Of a stretch of 16,536 nucleotides of DNA, positions 1 through 6,714 are shown piece by piece. The DNA is from Geodermatophilaceae bacterium (GTDB lineage Bacteria > Actinomycetota > Actinomycetes > Mycobacteriales > Geodermatophilaceae). The stretch spans positions 1 to 16,536 of the forward strand of contig JACCXW010000224.1 of the NCBI GenBank assembly GCA_013696785.1. The letters run 5' to 3'. The notes beneath the pieces are model-generated. The model made no database searches. It saw nothing but the letters and a program-made list of their open reading frames with translations, and was not told the origin of the DNA. Position numbers and translations under genes: made by a program. Numbering within the stretch: the first letter of the stretch is position 1; each line of letters opens with the position of its first letter.

Positions 1-18
1 GGCGTCATGCTGGACGCC
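1..18. other. Small perfect hairpin at window edge
   Basis: GGCGTC (1-6) and GACGCC (13-18) form a 6-bp stem with a 6-nt loop. It lies just beyond the larger hairpin that follows dnaJ and may be part of the same termination region, or belong to the gene to the left. The stem could extend outside the window, so its role is open. Confidence 0.35.
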
Positions 19-30
19 TGTCGCCGTACC

Positions 31-80
31 CGTGATCATGGGATTCAGCCGGTCCTGACCGGTCACATCCCATGATCACG
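31..80 (-). terminator. Long nested hairpin, probable hrcA-dnaJ terminator
   Basis: The arms CGTGATCATGGGAT (31-44) and ATCCCATGATCACG (67-80) are perfect 14-bp complements. The 22-nt loop contains a second inverted repeat, CCGGTC (49-54) and GACCGG (57-62). The structure starts 8 nt past the dnaJ stop. There is no T-run on either side, which is common for actinobacterial terminators. The symmetry would let it stop transcription from both sides. Confidence 0.65.
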
Positions 81-88
81 ACGCCGGG

Positions 89-1219
89 TCATCGTCCGTT
101 GAACGCGTCCCGCATCCGCGAGAACAGGCTGCCGCCGACGGCCCTGGTCGAGCTGGGACGCTCCTCGCCACGCGCGGCGGCCAATTGCCGGAGTAGCAGC
201 TCCTGCTCCTCGTCGAGCTTGGTCGGTGTCAGCACCTCGATGTGTACGTGCAGGTCACCGCGACCGGTGCCGCGCAGCCGCGGCACCCCTCGGGCACGCA
301 ACCGCTGAACGGTCCCGGACTGGCTGCCGGCCGGGATGACGATCTCTTCCTCGCTGTCGAGGGTCTTCAGGGTCAGCGATGTGCCCAGCGCCGCGGCTGT
401 CATCGGCAGCGTCACGCGGCAGTGCAGATCCTCGCCCTGGCGCGTGAAGATGTCGTGCGGCCGCTCGGATATCTCGACGTACAGGTCACCCGGAGGGCCA
501 CCGCCGGGACCGACCTCGCCCTGCCCGGTCAGCCGGATCCGCATCCCGTCCTCGACCCCGGCCGGGATCTTGACACCGACCGTGCGCCGGGAGCGGACCC
601 GGCCGTCACCGCCGCACTTGGAGCACGGCTCCGGGATCACCGACCCGAGGCCACCGCAGGTGGGGCAGACGCGGGAGGTCATCACCTGGCCGAGGAACGA
701 GCGCTGCACGCTCTGCACCTCCCCGCGGCCGTGGCAGGTCTCGCAGGTTGCCGGGTGGGTGCCGGGCGCCGTACCGGCTCCGGAGCAGAGATCGCAACGG
801 ATGGCGGTGTCGACGGTGATCTCCTCGGTGGTACCGAACGCGGCCTCCGCGAGGTCGAGGTCCAGCCGGATCAGCGCGTCCGCACCCTGCCGGACCCGCG
901 TCCGCGGACCGCGCGAGGCGCCGGTCGAACCGCCGAAGAACGCGTCCATGATGTCGCCGAGGCCGCCGAAGTTACTGAAACCGGCGCCGGCGGCGTTGCC
1001 GTTGCCGTACGGGTCTCCGCCGAGGTCGACGATCTGCCGCTTCTGCGGATCGGAGAGCACCTCGTAGGCCCGGCTGACCTCCCGGAACCGCTCTTGCGCG
1101 TCCGGCTCCGGATTGACGTCCGGATGCAGATCCCGGGCGAGCTTGCGGTAAGCCCGCTTGATCTCCTCGGCGGTGGCGTCCTGGCGCACGCCGAGGGCGG
1201 AGTAGTAGTCGGTCGGCAC
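89..1219 (-). CDS. dnaJ: Chaperone DnaJ (DnaJ2 type)
   Basis: This is a type I Hsp40 co-chaperone of 376 residues that stimulates DnaK ATPase activity and binds unfolded clients in the cytoplasm. The J domain is at about residues 4-65 with HPD at 32-34. A Gly/Phe-rich segment follows at about 70-105. Four CxxCxGxG zinc-binding repeats begin at C142, C159, C185 and C199. The C-terminal substrate-binding domains complete the protein, so the length and order are canonical. The GTG at 1219 was chosen because translation from it begins VPTDYYSALGV, the normal DnaJ N terminus, and an AGGAAG lies about 11 nt upstream. The frame stays open to 1270 but that extension overlaps hrcA. The gene follows hrcA by 7 nt and shares its CIRCE-controlled promoter. 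Actinobacteria usually carry a second dnaJ next to dnaK and grpE, and the hrcA-linked copy is DnaJ2. Confidence 0.97.
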   Translation of the reverse strand: MPTDYYSALGVRQDATAEEIKRAYRKLARDLHPDVNPEPDAQERFREVSRAYEVLSDPQKRQIVDLGGDPYGNGNAAGAGFSNFGGLGDIMDAFFGGSTGASRGPRTRVRQGADALIRLDLDLAEAAFGTTEEITVDTAIRCDLCSGAGTAPGTHPATCETCHGRGEVQSVQRSFLGQVMTSRVCPTCGGLGSVIPEPCSKCGGDGRVRSRRTVGVKIPAGVEDGMRIRLTGQGEVGPGGGPPGDLYVEISERPHDIFTRQGEDLHCRVTLPMTAAALGTSLTLKTLDSEEEIVIPAGSQSGTVQRLRARGVPRLRGTGRGDLHVHIEVLTPTKLDEEQELLLRQLAAARGEERPSSTRAVGGSLFSRMRDAFNGR

Positions 1220-1226
1220 TGTCGGG

Positions 1227-2246
1227 TCAGCTTCCTGCCAGCATCTGGCCGACGTACCGCGCGACGGCACGTACGGCGGTCATGTTCCCGGCGTAGTCCA
1301 TCCGGGTCGGTCCCACGACGCCCAGCCCACCGAGCGCGGTGTCGCCCGCGCCGTAGCCGACGGAGACGACGGACGTGCTGTGCAGACCCTCATGCGGATT
1401 CTCCCCGCCGATGCGGACCAGCACGGTGCTGGAGTCGACCTCGCCGATGAGGCGCAACAGGACGACCTGCTCCTCCAACGCTTCGAGGACCGGGTGCAGG
1501 GAGTTCGGGAAATCCATCGCGCTGCGGGTCAGATTCGCCGTTCCGCCGGTCACTACGCGCTCTTCCGGCTGATCCACCAGGGCCTCGACGAGCCCCGCCA
1601 CGATGGTCGTCATGACCGGGCGCAGCGCCGGGGTGACGACGTCAGGCAGATCGATCAACGCCGCGTGCGCGTCGGCCAACCGGCGACCCTGCAGGTGCGT
1701 GTTGAGGATGCGTCGCAGCTCGTTCACGTCGTCGTCGCACACAGCAAGGGGAAGCTCGAGGACGCGCTGCTCGACCCGGCCGGTGTCAGTGATGAGCACC
1801 AGCATCAGCCGACGCGGCCCCACGTCGACAACTTCGAGATGGCGAACCGAACTGCGGGTCAGCGTCGGGTACTGCACGACCGCGACCTGCCGGGTCAGCT
1901 GTGCCAGCAGCCGCACCGTACGGCGCAGCATGTCGTCGAGGTCCCCGGCACCGGCAAGGAAACTCTGAATCGCCCGTCGCTCGGCACCGGACAGCGGCTT
2001 GGTCGCCGACAGCCGGTCCACGAACAGCCGATAGCCCTTGTCGGTAGGCACCCGTCCGGCGCTGGTGTGCGGCTGGGCGATGTAGCCCTCTTCTTCCAGC
2101 GCGGCCATGTCGTTGCGGATCGTGGCCGGTGAGACCCCGAGGTTGTGTCGCTCGGACAGCGCCCGGCTGCCGACGGGGTCATTCGTGGAAACGAAGTCCT
2201 CGACGATGGCCCGCAGTACATCGAGCTTGCGGTCCTCCGAGGACAT
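1227..2246 (-). CDS. hrcA: Heat-inducible transcription repressor HrcA
   Basis: HrcA represses class I heat-shock operons by binding CIRCE operators, and its activity depends on GroEL. The product is 339 residues, the usual size. An N-terminal winged helix covers about residues 1-70: the recognition-helix region reads GVSPATIRNDMAALEEEGYI (37-56), followed by the wing motif HTSAGRVPTDKGYR (60-73). The rest is the GAF-like and insert dimerization region. ATG 2246 was chosen because a strong GAGGGGG lies a few bases upstream and residue 1 matches the family N terminus. The frame extends to a TTG at 2294, but that codon lies inside the CIRCE element. It is the first gene of the hrcA-dnaJ operon and, with CIRCE at its own promoter, is expected to be autoregulated. 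Confidence 0.97.
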   Translation of the reverse strand: MSSEDRKLDVLRAIVEDFVSTNDPVGSRALSERHNLGVSPATIRNDMAALEEEGYIAQPHTSAGRVPTDKGYRLFVDRLSATKPLSGAERRAIQSFLAGAGDLDDMLRRTVRLLAQLTRQVAVVQYPTLTRSSVRHLEVVDVGPRRLMLVLITDTGRVEQRVLELPLAVCDDDVNELRRILNTHLQGRRLADAHAALIDLPDVVTPALRPVMTTIVAGLVEALVDQPEERVVTGGTANLTRSAMDFPNSLHPVLEALEEQVVLLRLIGEVDSSTVLVRIGGENPHEGLHSTSVVSVGYGAGDTALGGLGVVGPTRMDYAGNMTAVRAVARYVGQMLAGS

Positions 2247-2267
2247 GTCCACCCCCTCGCGGTTGGT

Positions 2268-2294
2268 CTGGCACTCATGGAATCTGAGTGCCAA
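2268..2294 (-). promoter_or_regulatory. CIRCE operator for HrcA
   Basis: TGGCACTC (2269-2276), a 9-nt spacer, and GAGTGCCA (2286-2293) match the CIRCE consensus (TTAGCACTC-N9-GAGTGCTAA) in its GC-leaning actinobacterial form. It sits 22 nt upstream of the hrcA start codon and directly downstream of a -10 box, so bound HrcA would cover the transcription start. Confidence 0.95.
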
Positions 2295-2299
2295 TCATA
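2294..2299 (-). promoter_or_regulatory. Probable -10 box of hrcA-dnaJ
   Basis: Read on the minus strand this is TATGAT, one base from the TATAAT consensus, and it immediately abuts the CIRCE repeat. No convincing -35 hexamer is visible 17-18 nt upstream. Confidence 0.6.
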
Positions 2300-2331
2300 C
2301 GTGCCGGTCGGACCCACCCTGCGGTGCTGGT

Positions 2332-2337
2332 TAGAGT
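2332..2337 (+). promoter_or_regulatory. Possible -10 box of the gene divergent from hrcA
   Basis: TAGAGT fits the actinobacterial TANNNT pattern and lies about 40 nt upstream of the GTG at 2379. There is no clear -35. The assignment rests on position and the hexamer alone. Confidence 0.25.
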
Positions 2338-2378
2338 CGTGGCAGCCGATCCGGTGAGGCGCGAGGGGGCCGAGCGGT

Positions 2379-2684
2379 GTGATTTTCAAGGCGGTCCGGA
2401 AAGGACGGCCCTACCCGGAACACGGTTTCTCCGCGCGCGACTGGGCGCGGATCCCGCCCCGGCAGGTCCGGCTCGACGAGTTGATCACCACCAAACTGGC
2501 GCTGGAGCTGGACAAGCTGCTCGACGACGACTCGACGTTCTACGGCGATCTGTTCCCGCACGCCGTTCAGTTCAAGGGCGACCTGTATCTCGAGGACGGC
2601 CTGCATCGTGCCCTGCGGGCGGCGCTGCAGCAGCGGCACGTCCTGCACGTCCGGGTGCTCAACTTCGACGAGCTGCTGCCCTGA
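2379..2684 (+). CDS. Conserved unknown with ParB/Srx-like motif, divergent from hrcA
   Basis: The product is 101 residues with no signal peptide or membrane segment. I recognise the gene by context and length as the counterpart of M. tuberculosis Rv2375, which is conserved next to hrcA and has no established function. In sequence, residues 32-50 (VRLDELITTKLALELDKLL) are followed by FPHAVQFKGDLYLEDGLHRALRA at about 59-81. The DG-HR signature followed by a helix and a V-V/L strand resembles the ParB/sulfiredoxin N-terminal fold, where a DGhHR motif binds nucleotide. This is inference from motif shape only. The GTG start has GAGGGGG about 10 nt upstream. The gene shares a 132-bp intergenic region containing CIRCE with hrcA, so heat-shock control is possible. 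Antitoxin-type labels are sometimes attached to such small proteins, but no toxin partner is adjacent here. Confidence 0.85.
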   Translation: MIFKAVRKGRPYPEHGFSARDWARIPPRQVRLDELITTKLALELDKLLDDDSTFYGDLFPHAVQFKGDLYLEDGLHRALRAALQQRHVLHVRVLNFDELLP

Positions 2685-2702
2685 CCCGCGCCGTGTCGCG
2701 GG
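2685..2702. terminator. Hairpin between convergent genes
   Basis: CCCGCG (2685-2690) and CGCGGG (2697-2702) form a perfect 6-bp GC stem with a 6-nt loop. It begins at the base after the stop of the 101-residue gene and lies 45 nt beyond the hemW stop on the other strand. There is no T-tract. Confidence 0.55.
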
Positions 2703-2747
2703 ATGGGGTCAGTCCAGCGAAACCGTCATCTGTGCCGAGCCGGCCGG

Positions 2748-3968
2748 TCAGTCGAGCAGTGACCGGACCACGGCGTCGGCAAGCAGCCGCCCCCGCAGGG
2801 TGAGTACGGCGCGTCCGCCGAGGTGCTCGACGCGCGACAGCAGGCCGTAGCCGACCGCTTCCTGCGCGGCCGCTCGCCCGCCGGGGCTGAGCAGACTGAC
2901 CGGCAGGCCGTCCCGCAGCCGCAGTCCCAGCATGATCTGCTCCGTCCGCCGCGCTCGGGGGCTCAGCACCTCACGGGCGTGCGCCGGGCTGCGGCCGGCC
3001 TCGACGAGACCGGCGTACGCGCTCGGATGCTTCACGTTCCACCACCGCACCCCGCCGACGTGGCTGTGCGCCCCGGGGCCGATCCCCCACCAGTCGGCGC
3101 CGGTCCAGTAGAGCTCGTTGTGGCGAGAGCGCGCGGCCCGCCCACCCGACCAATTGGACACCTCGTACCAGAGGTATCCCGCTTGCGAAAGCGTGACGTC
3201 GGCCTGCTCGTATCGGTCGGCCAGCACGTCGTCGTCGGGCGCAGGGATCTCACCCCGGGCCACCCGGCGGGCCAGCGCCGTACCGTCCTCGACGATCAGG
3301 GCATACGCCGAGACGTGGTCGGGGTTGGCCTCGATAGCCGCGTCCAGGGATGCCTGCCAGTCCTGCTCGGTCTCCCCCGGTGTGCCGTAGATCAGATCCA
3401 GATTGATGTGCTCGAAGCCGGCGGCCCTGGCCTCCGCGACGGCCGCAGCCGCCCGTCCAGGTGTGTGCTGGCGATCGAGTACGGCGAGAACGTGTTCGCG
3501 GGCGGACTGCATGCCGAGGCTGATCCTGGTGAAGCCGGCCTGTCGCAGCCGATCCAACGACCGCGGGGTCACCGACTCCGGGTTCGCCTCGGTCGTGATC
3601 TCCGCATCGCGGGCCAGCCCGATCCGCTCGTGGAGCTCGGCGACGATCGCGGCCAGGTGCTCCGACGGGAGCAGCGTCGGCGTACCCCCTCCGAAGAAGA
3701 CCGTCTCGGCCCGCGGTGCATCCGGACCCAGAACATGTGCCGCCAGTTGCACTTCGCTGATCACAGTGTCCACATAGGACAGTTGAGACGCCCCACCACC
3801 GAGTTCACGGGCGGTGTAGGTGTTGAAGTCGCAGTACCCACATCGGCTGGCACAGAACGGGACATGCACGTACACACCGAACGGCTGCTGGCCCAGCGTC
3901 GATATCGCGGACAGCGGCAGCGACCCGTCCGGCGGCGCCGGGTCGCCGTCGGGCAGAGTGGAAGGCAC
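2748..3968 (-). CDS. hemW: Radical SAM protein HemW (HemN-like)
   Basis: This is a radical S-adenosylmethionine protein of the HemN/HemW family. HemW binds heme and is regarded as a heme chaperone or insertase for respiratory enzymes, not a true coproporphyrinogen dehydrogenase. The predicted product is 406 residues. The cluster-binding motif C39-x3-C43-x2-C46 lies in VHVPFCASRCGYCDF, and the fourth cysteine of true HemN (CxxxCxxCxC) is absent because aspartate and phenylalanine follow C46. The SAM-binding GGGTP motif is at about 93-97. A HemN C-terminal domain follows (YEVSNW, RHNELYW). GTG 3968 was chosen as the only start close enough to the conserved core. Its ribosome site is weak, so the start is less sure than the gene. 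The frame stays open far upstream, but that part is antisense to the neighbouring hydratase gene. It is divergent from that gene with a 48-bp gap. Confidence 0.93.
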   Translation of the reverse strand: MPSTLPDGDPAPPDGSLPLSAISTLGQQPFGVYVHVPFCASRCGYCDFNTYTARELGGGASQLSYVDTVISEVQLAAHVLGPDAPRAETVFFGGGTPTLLPSEHLAAIVAELHERIGLARDAEITTEANPESVTPRSLDRLRQAGFTRISLGMQSAREHVLAVLDRQHTPGRAAAAVAEARAAGFEHINLDLIYGTPGETEQDWQASLDAAIEANPDHVSAYALIVEDGTALARRVARGEIPAPDDDVLADRYEQADVTLSQAGYLWYEVSNWSGGRAARSRHNELYWTGADWWGIGPGAHSHVGGVRWWNVKHPSAYAGLVEAGRSPAHAREVLSPRARRTEQIMLGLRLRDGLPVSLLSPGGRAAAQEAVGYGLLSRVEHLGGRAVLTLRGRLLADAVVRSLLD

Positions 3969-4016
3969 AGCACGAGTGTCCCAGCCCAGCCCGCAGGCGG
4001 CCGGGAGGAGGAGTCG

Positions 4017-4787
4017 GTGGCGGAGTTCGTCCACGCCAGCACCGCACGCGGTGTTGCCACGATCACGTTGGACTCCCAGCACAACCGCAACGCCCTGTCG
4101 TCGCAGCTGATGGCAGAGCTGACCGAGCGGCTCGGCGCCGCGCAGGCCGATGACGCGGTCCGGGTGATCGTGCTGACCCACGAAGGTCGGGTCTTCTGCT
4201 CCGGGATGGACCTGTCCGAGGCTAGAGGCGGGTCGGCCGCGGGCATGGGTGTCAACGCGCTTCCGCCCATCCTGCATGCGATCTGGGACAGCCCGAAGCC
4301 GGTCGTCGCACGGGTTGCGGGCCCCGCCCGGGCGGGTGGGGTCGGCCTCATCGGTGCCTGCGACATCGCCGTAGCCGCCAGTACGGCGACCTTCGCGTTC
4401 ACCGAAGTACGGATCGGCGTCGTACCGGCCGTCATCTCGATCACGGTGCTGCCCCGGCTGCTGCCGCGTTCGGCGCACGAGTTGTTCCTCACCGGTGAAC
4501 TGTTCGACGGTGACCGCGCGGCCGCGATCGGCCTGGTCAACTCCGCCGTCGACGTCGCCGATCTCGACGCCGAAGTCGGCCGGTACGTCGACATGCTCGC
4601 GCTTGGTGCTCCAGGTGCCCTGGCCGCGACGAAACTGATGCTGCGGCGGGCCCGGCCGGCGTCGATGGCCGAGGACTTCGCGGCGATGCTGGCGCTCTCG
4701 GCCGAGCACTTCGCCGGCGAGGAGGGTCAGGAAGGGATCGCCGCCTTCACCGAGAAACGCCCGGCTCGCTGGGTGCCCCACAGCTGA
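4017..4787 (+). CDS. Enoyl-CoA hydratase/isomerase family protein
   Basis: This 256-residue crotonase-fold protein acts on acyl-CoA thioesters in the cytoplasm. Visible family features are the oxyanion-hole segment around FCSGMDLSEAR (60-70), the second oxyanion segment GPARAGGVGLIGACDIAVAA (102-121), and FTEVRIGVVP (128-137). Aligned with rat mitochondrial hydratase, the second catalytic glutamate (E164) is kept as E130, but the position of E144 is glycine (G110). The protein may therefore be an isomerase, a lyase or a hydratase of altered mechanism. The substrate cannot be read from the sequence or from the neighbours. GTG 4017 has GGAGGAGG just upstream, and the translation VAEFVHASTARGVATITLD is a normal N terminus. 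A much longer open frame upstream is antisense to hemW and is not used. Confidence 0.92.
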   Translation: MAEFVHASTARGVATITLDSQHNRNALSSQLMAELTERLGAAQADDAVRVIVLTHEGRVFCSGMDLSEARGGSAAGMGVNALPPILHAIWDSPKPVVARVAGPARAGGVGLIGACDIAVAASTATFAFTEVRIGVVPAVISITVLPRLLPRSAHELFLTGELFDGDRAAAIGLVNSAVDVADLDAEVGRYVDMLALGAPGALAATKLMLRRARPASMAEDFAAMLALSAEHFAGEEGQEGIAAFTEKRPARWVPHS

Positions 4788-4805
4788 GCCCCGCTCAGTA
4801 GGGGC
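4784..4805. terminator. Overlapping hairpins between convergent genes
   Basis: Only 7 bp separate the stop of the hydratase gene from that of the barstar-like gene. Two alternative stems lie here: CTGAG (4784-4788) with CTCAG (4794-4798), and GCCCC (4788-4792) with GGGGC (4801-4805). Either could terminate transcription from both sides, and both overlap coding ends. Confidence 0.4.
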
Positions 4806-5181
4806 CTCGGTGTGCCAGCAGCACGGTGAGATCCCGGGAACGGACGGACCGCGCGGCGTAGGTGAGCAGCTCGACTGCCATTCGATACGCCGCCGGATCC
4901 GCCTCGGCCAGGGACTCCGGGTCAGCCCAGATCAACGTGACCGGGCCGGGCGGCAACCACGCCAGGTCAGAGAGCACATCCGCCGTGGCATCCCAGTTGT
5001 GGCCGGTCCAGTGCGGAAAGCGCAACTGTCCGGCGAGTGCATCGAGGAGGGCGTCCTTGCTGTCGATCGCCGGTACGACGTAGACCTGGCAACCGGCCGC
5101 TTCGGCCTCCACGACCAGTGACCGCGTCGACGCCGCCGCACCGACATGGAACAAGCCGCGCCGGCCCACCCATCCGGTCAT
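4795..5181 (-). CDS. Barstar-family RNase inhibitor
   Basis: The product is a 128-residue cytoplasmic protein of the barstar family, whose members bind and block barnase-type RNases. The diagnostic stretch is FPHWTGHNWDATADVLSDL (about 55-73). It aligns with the barstar helix YYGENLDALWDCL, placing D64 and D68 at the positions of barstar D35 and D39, the main contacts with the RNase active site. The conserved tryptophan between them is replaced by alanine (A67). The protein is longer than the 90-residue B. amyloliquefaciens barstar because of about 25 extra N-terminal residues. Its ATG overlaps the stop codon of the upstream RNase gene (ATGA), suggesting translational coupling, and the immediate partner supports the assignment. 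Confidence 0.9.
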   Translation of the reverse strand: MTGWVGRRGLFHVGAAASTRSLVVEAEAAGCQVYVVPAIDSKDALLDALAGQLRFPHWTGHNWDATADVLSDLAWLPPGPVTLIWADPESLAEADPAAYRMAVELLTYAARSVRSRDLTVLLAHRGPY

Positions 5182-5579
5182 GGGTCGAGCACCCGGACGA
5201 AGGAGTCGTAGTGGTCGGCGGTGTAGTACACCTCGCCCTGCCGGCCGGTCACCAGTCGGCGCGGGCCACGGTCGTCCTCGTCCGGACCGGGCACGGTGTA
5301 CTCGCGGTAGTAGTCCGCCGGCTCATCCGGCAGCAGCCCTTCCCGGTTTCCGAACGTGGCCCCATCCTGCTCGTAGCGGAATGGCCCCTGGTCCTTGATC
5401 AGATCCAGCGTCGAACGCACGTCCGCGGGCAACTCGCCGATCTCGACGACCGGCAGGCCGGACAGGCTGTCGCGGTCGGAGGGTGCGTCCCGGCCGACGA
5501 GGTACGCCGTTAGCACCACGGCCACCAAAACGAGCAGGCCGATGAGTGGACGGCGCTGCCAGGACGGGCGTGCTGCCAC
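5178..5579 (-). CDS. Barnase/RNase Sa-like guanyl-specific ribonuclease, membrane-anchored or secreted
   Basis: This is a 133-residue protein of the microbial RNase N1/T1/barnase superfamily, which cleaves RNA after guanosine. A hydrophobic segment (about residues 11-29, LIGLLVLVAVVLTAYLV) follows a basic N terminus and acts as a signal or anchor. No clear Ala-x-Ala cleavage site follows, so the enzyme may stay tethered outside the cell. The catalytic domain covers about 42-133: FGNREGLLP (76-84), the general base E93 in YYREYTV, arginines R107/R108, and H123 in YYTADHYDSF correspond to the Glu, Arg and His of the barnase/RNase Sa active site. All appear present, so it should be active. The gene comes first and overlaps its barstar-like inhibitor gene by ATGA. 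The GTG start has no Shine-Dalgarno but has a TATTGT box 7 nt upstream, as in leaderless transcripts. Confidence 0.9.
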   Translation of the reverse strand: MAARPSWQRRPLIGLLVLVAVVLTAYLVGRDAPSDRDSLSGLPVVEIGELPADVRSTLDLIKDQGPFRYEQDGATFGNREGLLPDEPADYYREYTVPGPDEDDRGPRRLVTGRQGEVYYTADHYDSFVRVLDP

Positions 5580-5586
5580 GACCGCG

Positions 5587-5592
5587 ACAATA
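5587..5592 (-). promoter_or_regulatory. -10 box, leaderless-type promoter of the RNase gene
   Basis: Read on the minus strand this is TATTGT, followed by 7 nt and then the GTG start. This is the spacing of a promoter whose transcript begins at the start codon. No -35 match was found. Confidence 0.5.
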
Positions 5593-5627
5593 GTTGCGCC
5601 GGACTACGGGGATTTCGGTGCCCGCGT

Positions 5628-5633
5628 TAGCGT
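5628..5633 (+). promoter_or_regulatory. -10 box, leaderless-type promoter of the dehydrogenase gene
   Basis: TAGCGT (TANNNT) is followed by 6 nt and then ATG 5640. There is no purine-rich ribosome site between them. It lies in the same 60-bp divergent region as the RNase promoter. Confidence 0.45.
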
Positions 5634-5639
5634 CAGCAG

Positions 5640-6608
5640 ATGCTTGCCGCCTTCGTCAGCTCACCCTCGCCCGATGAACCGCTGTCCGTCCTGGAGATTG
5701 GGGACCGGCCCGAGCCCGAGGTGCCGGACGGTTGGACGGTCGTGACGGTGCAAGCGGCCTCGCTCAACCACCATGACGTGTTCTCGCTGCGCGGCGTCGG
5801 GCTGCCGGCTGAGCGGATGCCCATGATCCTCGGTTGCGACGGCGCCGGTATCGACGAGGACGGCAACGAGGTGATCGTGCACGCCGTCATCGCCTCGCCC
5901 GGCTTCGGCGGCGATGAGACGCTCGACCCGAAGCGTTCACTGCTTTCCGAAGCGCACCAAGGGACGTTCGCCGAGCGGGTGGCCGTACCCCGGCGCAACG
6001 TGCTGTCCAAGCCGGCGGAGTTGTCGATGGCCGAAGGTGCCTGCCTGTCGACGGCTTGGCTGACGGCGTACCGGATGTTGTTCACCAAGTCCGGGCTCAA
6101 GCCGGGCCAGACCGTCTTGGTGCAGGGCGCCAGCGGCGGGGTCGCCACGGCCCTGATCGTGCTCGGCCGGGCTGCCGGTTACCGCGTGTGGGTGACCGGA
6201 CGGACCGAGGCCAAGCGGACCCAGGCTGTCGAGCTCGGCGCCGATCAGGCCTTCGAGCCCGGTGCCCGGTTGCCGGAACGGGTCGACGCGGTGATGGAGA
6301 CCGTCGGCGAGGCGACCTGGGGGCACAGCCTGAAGTCGCTGCGACCGGGCGGCACCCTCGTCGTGTCCGGTTCCACCAGCGGGCCCAACCCCAAGGCGGA
6401 CCTCGCACGGGTGTTCTTCCTGCAGCTGTCCGTCCTTGGTTCGACGATGGGGACGCGGGACGAGTTGCTCGGCCTGCTCGCGTTCTGCCGGACCGCCGGC
6501 GTACGCCCGGTCATCGCCCGGGAGTTGCCGCTGGCCGAAGCTCGTGACGGTTTCGCGGCCATGATCGACGGCGACACCGCCGGCAAGATCGTCTTCACCA
6601 TGACCTGA
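5640..6608 (+). CDS. Zinc-free quinone oxidoreductase-like alcohol dehydrogenase (MDR superfamily)
   Basis: This 322-residue cytoplasmic NAD(P)H-dependent oxidoreductase belongs to the medium-chain dehydrogenase/reductase superfamily. The N-terminal GroES-like domain runs to about residue 125 and includes ASLNHHDVFSLRG (40-52), typical of quinone oxidoreductases. The structural-zinc four-cysteine lobe is missing, and no catalytic Cys/His zinc set is seen. The Rossmann domain carries VLVQGASGGVATALIVLGR (about 159-177), with the nucleotide-binding glycine pattern at G163-x-S-G-G167. A basic loop, TGRTEAKR, follows the second strand and suggests NADPH over NADH. The C-terminal segment ends GKIVFTMT. 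Length is normal. The ATG at 5640 fits the N terminus and lies 6 nt past a TAGCGT box. It is divergent from the RNase gene and convergent with valS. Substrate unknown. Confidence 0.92.
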   Translation: MLAAFVSSPSPDEPLSVLEIGDRPEPEVPDGWTVVTVQAASLNHHDVFSLRGVGLPAERMPMILGCDGAGIDEDGNEVIVHAVIASPGFGGDETLDPKRSLLSEAHQGTFAERVAVPRRNVLSKPAELSMAEGACLSTAWLTAYRMLFTKSGLKPGQTVLVQGASGGVATALIVLGRAAGYRVWVTGRTEAKRTQAVELGADQAFEPGARLPERVDAVMETVGEATWGHSLKSLRPGGTLVVSGSTSGPNPKADLARVFFLQLSVLGSTMGTRDELLGLLAFCRTAGVRPVIARELPLAEARDGFAAMIDGDTAGKIVFTMT

Positions 6609-6714
6609 CCGACCCAGCGCCAATTCGCCGCCGATCATGAAGATGTGTGGTCCGATTTATACAGAATCGCCCGATCGACCCCGTCGAAACGTCATGATCA
6701 CCGGGAGTCGGGGG

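Noticed and set aside
242..1450. Long plus-strand frames across dnaJ and hrcA
   Set aside because: They are opposite two well-identified genes and have the composition of antisense GC-rich frames.
2379..2684. Antitoxin of a toxin-antitoxin pair
   Set aside because: No toxin-like gene is adjacent, and the neighbour arrangement is the conserved hrcA locus.
2823..4016. Very long open frame on the plus strand upstream of the hydratase start
   Set aside because: It is antisense to hemW, shows no protein pattern, and the hydratase has its own ribosome site at 4017. Such frames are common opposite GC-rich genes.
3969..4781. Open frame extending hemW far upstream on the minus strand
   Set aside because: The extension is antisense to the hydratase gene and HemW proteins do not carry such a domain.
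6609..6714. Possible terminator between the dehydrogenase gene and valS
   Set aside because: Only weak repeats are present: a 5-bp stem CGATT (6653-6657) with AATCG (6665-6669), and GATCATGA/TCATGATC 51 bp apart. None is convincing, although a terminator would be expected between convergent genes.
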